A stretch of DNA of 64,000 bases from G963708325 sp963708325 (GTDB taxonomy: Bacteria; Actinomycetota; Thermoleophilia; Solirubrobacterales; 70-9), in the NCBI GenBank assembly GCA_963708325.1, contig OY970203.1, positions 2,728,001-2,792,000 on the forward strand, read 5' to 3'. The notes below the pieces were generated by a model, which worked only from the letters and a program-made list of their open reading frames with translations, searched no databases and was not told where the DNA came from. Below, one piece after another: positions 60,077 through 64,000 of the stretch (the first letter of the stretch is position 1; each line of letters begins with the position of its first letter). Both the position numbers and the translations under genes were made by a program.

Positions 60077-60079
60077 GGT
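60074..60079 (+). promoter_or_regulatory. -10 element for the lipoprotein gene, overlapping the preceding stop
   Basis: TAGGGT begins with the TAG stop of the DsbA-like gene and is followed by eight bases and the ATG at 60088. Confidence 0.6.
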
Positions 60080-60087
60080 CGCGCGAT

Positions 60088-60699
60088 ATGGCGCGGCGGC
60101 GGTTCCGCAGCTTGCTCGTGGTGGCGGTCCTCGCCCTGACGCTCGCAGGGTGCGACGGCGGAACGACCACCACGGTGACCTCGCACAAGGTCGTGACTCG
60201 GGGCGGGGGAGGGGGAGGGGGAGGGGGAGCACAGGCGGCCTCCGGCCCGCATGGCAGCCTCGATTTCGACGCAGTCGGCGAGGTCGGGCAGGGGTCGAGC
60301 ACCACGGACGCCCGGCAGGCCTTCGGCCCGCCCGACCAGACCCGCCACGCCCCCGGCTGCGAGCTGAGCGCGTCGAGCCCGGAGCAGGTCGTCTGGACCT
60401 ACGGCCTTCCCGACGGCGACCTGACGCTCAACTTCGGGGCCTCCGACGACGCCCTGATCAGCTACCGCACGACCAGCCGGGAGCTGCCGACGGTGCAGGG
60501 CAACCGCGTCGGCGACGACTTCGGCGCCGTGCGCGACAGCTGGGGGAGCGCCCTTCAGCCCCTGAACCTCGGCCAACCCGCCACCCCCCAGGCCGGCTTC
60601 TGGTACGTCAAGCACGGCCCCCGCTCGCAGCTCACCTTCGCGATCGCCGGCGGCCGCGTCACGTCGATCTCCGGCGGCTACACGCCGCCGTGCGAGTAG
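60088..60699 (+). CDS. Lipoprotein with poly-Gly linker, unknown function
   Basis: This 203-residue protein has a lipoprotein signal (SLLVVAVLALTLAGC, Cys near 22), a Thr/Val-rich segment, a run of nine Gly encoded by a G-rich repeat, then a domain with DARQAFGPPDQTR, VVWTYGLPDGDLTLNF and LTFAIAGGRVTSISGGY. It ends with a Cys, suggesting a disulfide with Cys near 90. The domain resembles small SmpA/BamE-like lipoproteins in outline, but I am not sure. Confidence 0.85.
   Translation: MARRRFRSLLVVAVLALTLAGCDGGTTTTVTSHKVVTRGGGGGGGGGAQAASGPHGSLDFDAVGEVGQGSSTTDARQAFGPPDQTRHAPGCELSASSPEQVVWTYGLPDGDLTLNFGASDDALISYRTTSRELPTVQGNRVGDDFGAVRDSWGSALQPLNLGQPATPQAGFWYVKHGPRSQLTFAIAGGRVTSISGGYTPPCE
60200..60228 (+). 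repeat. G-rich simple repeat (GGGGGA) in the lipoprotein gene
   Basis: Five or more G runs of four or five bases separated by A or C lie in 29 bases. The six-base unit encodes Gly-Gly, so changes in copy number keep the frame. The coding strand could form a G-quadruplex. Confidence 0.8.
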
Positions 60700-60824
60700 C
60701 GCTCACGGTCCGGCTATCGTAATTTCCCGCGTTCGGTTGCGCGGTCATTCCGGGATGCTCAAGCGAGCAGGCCCGGTTAGCTTGAGGCACAGCGAAACCG
60801 GTTGCCGCAGCCTTGGGAGGCGCC

Positions 60825-61033
60825 ATGTTCCGTCGGCTTGCCAACAGGATCACCTACCTCCACGGAGTCGCCAGCTTGGCGCTCTTCCTCGCGCTCGGCG
60901 GCGTCGCGGCGGCGGCTATCTGAACCCTGTGACGGACCAAACCTGGTACCCGGGCAGCGAGTTCTACGGGGCGATCGGGCCCTACTTCGGAAACGCGATC
61001 GGCGGCCTCTACAACCGCGTCCGCTCGCGCTGA
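60825..61033 (+). pseudogene. Frameshifted or short exported protein related to the TYANVV-type family
   Basis: An ATG at 60825 with a GGGAGG site opens MFRRLANRITYLHGVASLALFLALGG and stops at TGA 60923 after 32 codons. The -1 frame continues without stop as YLNPVTDQTWYPGSEFYGAIGPYF... to TGA 61031-61033. Joining the two at the GCGGCGGCGG run (about 60905-60915) gives a sensible 68-residue exported protein. The N-terminus resembles that of the 25177-25965 protein. This could be a frameshift mutation, a sequencing error or true small proteins; I cannot tell. A TAGCTT box at 60778-60783 is a possible promoter. Confidence 0.5.
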
Positions 61034-61116
61034 CCCCCGCCACCCCGGGCCGGCGCGAGGGCGCCCGCCTGGAGCGCAGAGGGCGGCACGGTGGGATGCC
61101 GGACGCCATCCCTCTG

Positions 61117-61122
61117 TAAGAT
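61117..61122 (+). promoter_or_regulatory. -10 element for pnp
   Basis: TAAGAT would start transcription near 61129, giving a leader of about 60 bases with a GAAGGGA ribosome-binding site before ATG 61189. pnp leaders commonly carry autoregulatory structures, but no clear hairpin was identified here. Confidence 0.5.
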
Positions 61123-61188
61123 CGCGCGCAACAGAGAACGAGAGTTCTGAAGCTACGGGCCGTCATCCGGGCGGCCGAAGGGAAACAC

Positions 61189-63417
61189 ATGAGCATGTTT
61201 GACGTTAGCCGCGTCTCGGTCGAGATCGGCGAAAGCGAGATCTCCATCGAGACCGGCAAGCTCGCCCGCCAGGCGGGCGGGGCGGTGGTCGTGAGCGCGG
61301 GGGAGACCATGGTCCTGGCCACGGCGACCGTGGGGAACCTGCGCGACGTGGACTTCCTGCCACTGACGGTCGACGTCGAGGAGCGGATGTACGCCGCCGG
61401 CAAGATCCCGGGGTCGTTCTTCCGTCGTGAGGGGCGCTCCGGCGAGAAGGCGACGCTGACCGCGCGCATGATCGACCGGCCGATCAGGCCGCTGTTCCCG
61501 AAGGGATGGCACTTCGAGACGCAGCTGGTCTGCCAGCCGCTCTCCGTCGACCACGTCCACCCCTACGACATCCTGGCGATGAACGGTGCCTCGGCGGCGC
61601 TGGCGATCTCGCCGGTGCCAGTGCCCAAGCACGTGGGCGCCGTGCGGATCGGCAAGCTCGAGGGCGACTTCTTCGTCAACCCCGCCGAGGACCGTCTCGA
61701 CGAGCTGGAGCTGGACCTGATCGTCGCCGGCACCGATGAGGCGATCCTGATGGTGGAGGCGGGTGCCAGCGGCATCACCGAGGCCGAGATCCTCGACGCT
61801 CTCGACATTGCCCACGGCGAGATCCGCAAGCTGACCGAGGCGATCGAGCAGCTGCGCGCCAAGGCCGGCAAGGACAAGCTGGAGATCTCAGAGCCCGAGG
61901 TCGACGCGGACCTGCTCGAGCAGATCCGCGACTCCCACGGCGCCAGGCTCGACGAGGCCACCCAGGTGGCGGAGAAGCTGGCGCGGCAGGATGCCGTCGC
62001 CGAGGTCGAGGAGGCGGTGCTCGAGCAATACGCCGGCGACGGCGACGAGCCCGACCCCGAGCGCCGCGCCGCGGTCGGGGCCGCGTTCGACAAGCTCGAG
62101 AAGGAAGTGATCCGCCAGCGCATCGCCGTCGACAAGAAGCGCCCCGACGGCCGTGCCCAGGACGAGATCCGGCCGATCGAGTGCGAGGTGGACGTGGCGC
62201 CGCGGTCGCACGGCTCGGCGCTGTTCACGCGTGGGGAGACGCAGATCCTCTCCAACGTAGCGCTCGGCACCAGCCGCATGGACATGCGGCTCGACACGCT
62301 CGGGATCGCGACGACCAAGCGCTTCTGGCACCACTACAACTTCCCCCCGTTCTCGGTCGGGGAGGCCGGCTTCATGCGGGGGCCGAAGCGACGCGACATC
62401 GGCCACGGAGCGCTCGCCGAGCGCGCCCTGGTCGCCACGGTTCCGGGGGAGGAGGACTTCCCCTACGTGATCCGCGTCGTCTCCGACACGCTGGAGTCGA
62501 ACGGGTCCTCCTCGATGGGCTCGGTGTGCGCCTCCTCGATGGCCCTGATGGCCGCCGGCGTGCCCGTGTCCGCCCCCGTGGCTGGGGTGGCGATGGGCCT
62601 GATCAAGGAGGGCGACGACTACGTCGTGCTGACCGACATCGCCGGCGTCGAGGACCACCTCGGCGACATGGACTTCAAGGTCGCCGGCACTGCGGAGGGG
62701 ATCACGGCGCTGCAGATGGACATCAAGATCTCCGGGGTCACCTTCGACATCCTCCGGGACGCTCTCGAGCAGGCGCGGGCCGGGCGGCTGTTCATTCTCG
62801 AGCGTATGGCCGAGACGGTCCCGGGCCCGCGTGAGGAGATGTCTCAGTACGCGCCGCGCATCACCGCCATCCAGATCGACCCCGAGAAGATCGGCGCCGT
62901 CATCGGCAAGGGCGGCGAGACGATCCGGGCGCTGCAGGAGGAGTTCGAGGCCGAGATCGACATCGACGACGACGGCACCGTGCGCGTCTACGCCTCCACG
63001 GGCGAGCTGGTGGACGGATGCATCGCCCGCATCGAGTCGATGACGAAGGAGGCCGAGGTGGGCGACACGTTCAGCGGCAAGGTCGTGAAGACCACCACGT
63101 TCGGAGCCTTCGTCGAGCTGACCAAGGGCACCGACGGCCTCCTGCACATCTCCAACGTCAAGCCCGGCGAGCGGGTAGAGAGCGTCGACGACGTGCTCAG
63201 CCCGGGCGACCAGCTCGACGTCACCGTGGTCGAGGTGGACCGCGAGCGGGGCCGGATCGGCCTGCGGCTGAGCAATGACCCGGCCGTCGAGGGCAAGAGC
63301 GCCGACGAGCTGAGCCAAGTCGGCACCGGCGATCCCGGGCCGCCCCGGCGCGACGGCGACCGCCGCCGCGGCCGCGAGGGCCGCGGCGGCGACGGGCGGA
63401 GACGCTCCCGGCGTTGA
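61189..63417 (+). CDS. pnp: Polyribonucleotide nucleotidyltransferase (PNPase)
   Basis: PNPase is a phosphorolytic 3'-5' exoribonuclease of RNA turnover. The 742-residue protein has two RNase PH-like domains (about 10-215 and 320-550; GSALFTRGETQ; RVVSDTLESNGSSSMGSVC), a linker helical domain, a KH domain (IGAVIGKGGETIRALQEEF) and an S1 domain (TFSGKVVKTTTFGAFVEL). It ends in a disordered Arg/Gly-rich tail. The stop overlaps the M16 gene TTG by four bases. Confidence 0.97.
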   Translation: MSMFDVSRVSVEIGESEISIETGKLARQAGGAVVVSAGETMVLATATVGNLRDVDFLPLTVDVEERMYAAGKIPGSFFRREGRSGEKATLTARMIDRPIRPLFPKGWHFETQLVCQPLSVDHVHPYDILAMNGASAALAISPVPVPKHVGAVRIGKLEGDFFVNPAEDRLDELELDLIVAGTDEAILMVEAGASGITEAEILDALDIAHGEIRKLTEAIEQLRAKAGKDKLEISEPEVDADLLEQIRDSHGARLDEATQVAEKLARQDAVAEVEEAVLEQYAGDGDEPDPERRAAVGAAFDKLEKEVIRQRIAVDKKRPDGRAQDEIRPIECEVDVAPRSHGSALFTRGETQILSNVALGTSRMDMRLDTLGIATTKRFWHHYNFPPFSVGEAGFMRGPKRRDIGHGALAERALVATVPGEEDFPYVIRVVSDTLESNGSSSMGSVCASSMALMAAGVPVSAPVAGVAMGLIKEGDDYVVLTDIAGVEDHLGDMDFKVAGTAEGITALQMDIKISGVTFDILRDALEQARAGRLFILERMAETVPGPREEMSQYAPRITAIQIDPEKIGAVIGKGGETIRALQEEFEAEIDIDDDGTVRVYASTGELVDGCIARIESMTKEAEVGDTFSGKVVKTTTFGAFVELTKGTDGLLHISNVKPGERVESVDDVLSPGDQLDVTVVEVDRERGRIGLRLSNDPAVEGKSADELSQVGTGDPGPPRRDGDRRRGREGRGGDGRRRSRR

Positions 63418-64000
63418 CCGAGGCGCCCCACCGGCTGAGCGAGCTTCCATCCGGGGTCCGGGTCGTCACCGAGGCGATGCCCTCGGTGCGCTCGGTGGCC
63501 CTCGGGTTGTGGGTGCGCACGGGGTCGCGCGACGAGGACCCCGTCATCGCCGGGGTTTCGCATTTCCTCGAGCACATGCTGTTCAAGGGGACGCAGAGCC
63601 ACACCGCGATCGAGATCTCGGAGCTGTTCGACGGGCTTGGCGCCACCGTGAACGCCGCCACGGGCAAGGAGACCACGCACCTGCACGCCCGCTGCGTGGA
63701 CGTCCACGCCGAGCGCGTGTTCGAGGTGCTCTCCGAGATGCTGCTCGGCCCGACCTATCCCGAGGTCGACTCCGAGCGCGCAGTCGTGCTCGAGGAGATC
63801 GCGATGTACGAGGACGAGCCGATGGACAAGGTGCACGACATCCTCGGCGAGGCGGTCTTCGGCGACCATCCGCTCGGGCGACGCGTGATCGGCAGCGCCG
63901 ACGTGATCGCCTCGGTCCCGATCCCCGAGATCGCCGCCTATCACGATCGCCGCTACGTGGGACCGAATATCGTCGTCGCCGCCGCGGGCCACCTCGACCA
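63414..64000 (+). CDS. M16-family zinc metallopeptidase (partial)
   Basis: The first 195 residues of an M16 (processing peptidase-like) zinc peptidase are present and run off the end of the window. The TTG start overlaps the pnp stop. The zinc motif HFLEHMLFKGT (HxxEH) is near residue 48, with the second Glu in the AVVLEEIAMYEDEP helix. Bacterial M16 peptidases degrade peptides or process proteins. The usual order pnp-M16 is seen in actinobacteria. Confidence 0.93.
   Translation, partial: MTEAPHRLSELPSGVRVVTEAMPSVRSVALGLWVRTGSRDEDPVIAGVSHFLEHMLFKGTQSHTAIEISELFDGLGATVNAATGKETTHLHARCVDVHAERVFEVLSEMLLGPTYPEVDSERAVVLEEIAMYEDEPMDKVHDILGEAVFGDHPLGRRVIGSADVIASVPIPEIAAYHDRRYVGPNIVVAAAGHLD

Overview
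This 64 kb window is a high-GC chromosomal segment packed with housekeeping genes. It looks like an actinobacterium of the deep-branching class Thermoleophilia (Solirubrobacterales/Gaiellales-like). That placement is an inference from several signs: an actinobacterial-type integration host factor (mIHF), two HIT proteins of actinobacterial type, a class E sortase with an LAxTG substrate, a secreted-protein family with a characteristic TYANVVSTLALFLA-type N-terminus, frequent GTG/TTG starts, and many genes whose start codon lies 6-9 bases after a TANNNT -10 box (apparent leaderless transcription). No prophage, insertion sequence, CRISPR array or rRNA operon was seen. One tRNA (Arg, CCG anticodon) is present.

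Layout. 0-4 kb: the end of an M29 aminopeptidase, a membrane protein, yebC, and the ruvC-ruvA-ruvB Holliday-junction operon. 4-8.6 kb: a zinc-ribbon/PAS protein, a fused secDF and small membrane proteins. 8.6-14.3 kb: an OsmC-like peroxidase, recJ, and a bifunctional (p)ppGpp synthetase/hydrolase that appears to use an ATT start. 14.3-21.6 kb: two HIT hydrolases, a lipid kinase, a metallo-beta-lactamase-fold protein, phosphomannomutase, a beta-propeller lipoprotein and CorA. 21.6-25.1 kb: a SAM-I riboswitch and terminator controlling a threonine-synthase-like enzyme plus a ThiS/MoaD-like sulfur carrier, then an NDP-sugar (probably CDP-glucose) gene pair. 25.1-31.1 kb: an accessory surface/secretion region with two paralogous secreted proteins ending in RTX-like Gly-Asp repeats. 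Each is transcribed divergently from another exported protein across a near-identical pair of palindromes, and a sortase E/LAxTG pair lies between them. 31-35.4 kb: tRNA-Arg, a polytopic membrane protein, a methyltransferase-glycosyltransferase fusion and RNase Z. 35.4-45.5 kb: the pyrimidine operon pyrR-pyrB-pyrC-(isochorismatase)-carA-(NTF2-like)-carB-pyrK-pyrD. 45.5-49 kb: mihF, gmk, rpoZ, coaBC, a TPR protein and dtd. 49-64 kb: the translation/RNA operon rimP-nusA-infB, a nucleoside phosphorylase plus an MTA/SAH deaminase, ylxP-like, rbfA, nrnA, truB, ribF, rpsO, two thiol/redox proteins, a lipoprotein, pnp and the start of an M16 peptidase.

How the genes work together. Most genes are on the + strand in tightly coupled operons with 1-4 base start/stop overlaps. 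Three RNA-level controls are visible: the SAM-I riboswitch before the ThrC-like gene, a PyrR-binding motif next to the pyrR ribosome-binding site, and a terminator-like hairpin in the rimP-nusA-infB leader. The most interesting hypothesis is that the SAM-regulated ThrC-like enzyme and its sulfur carrier make homocysteine, which would explain why SAM switches off an apparent threonine synthase. The twin-palindrome RTX/sortase region is the best candidate for an undescribed secreted-protein system.
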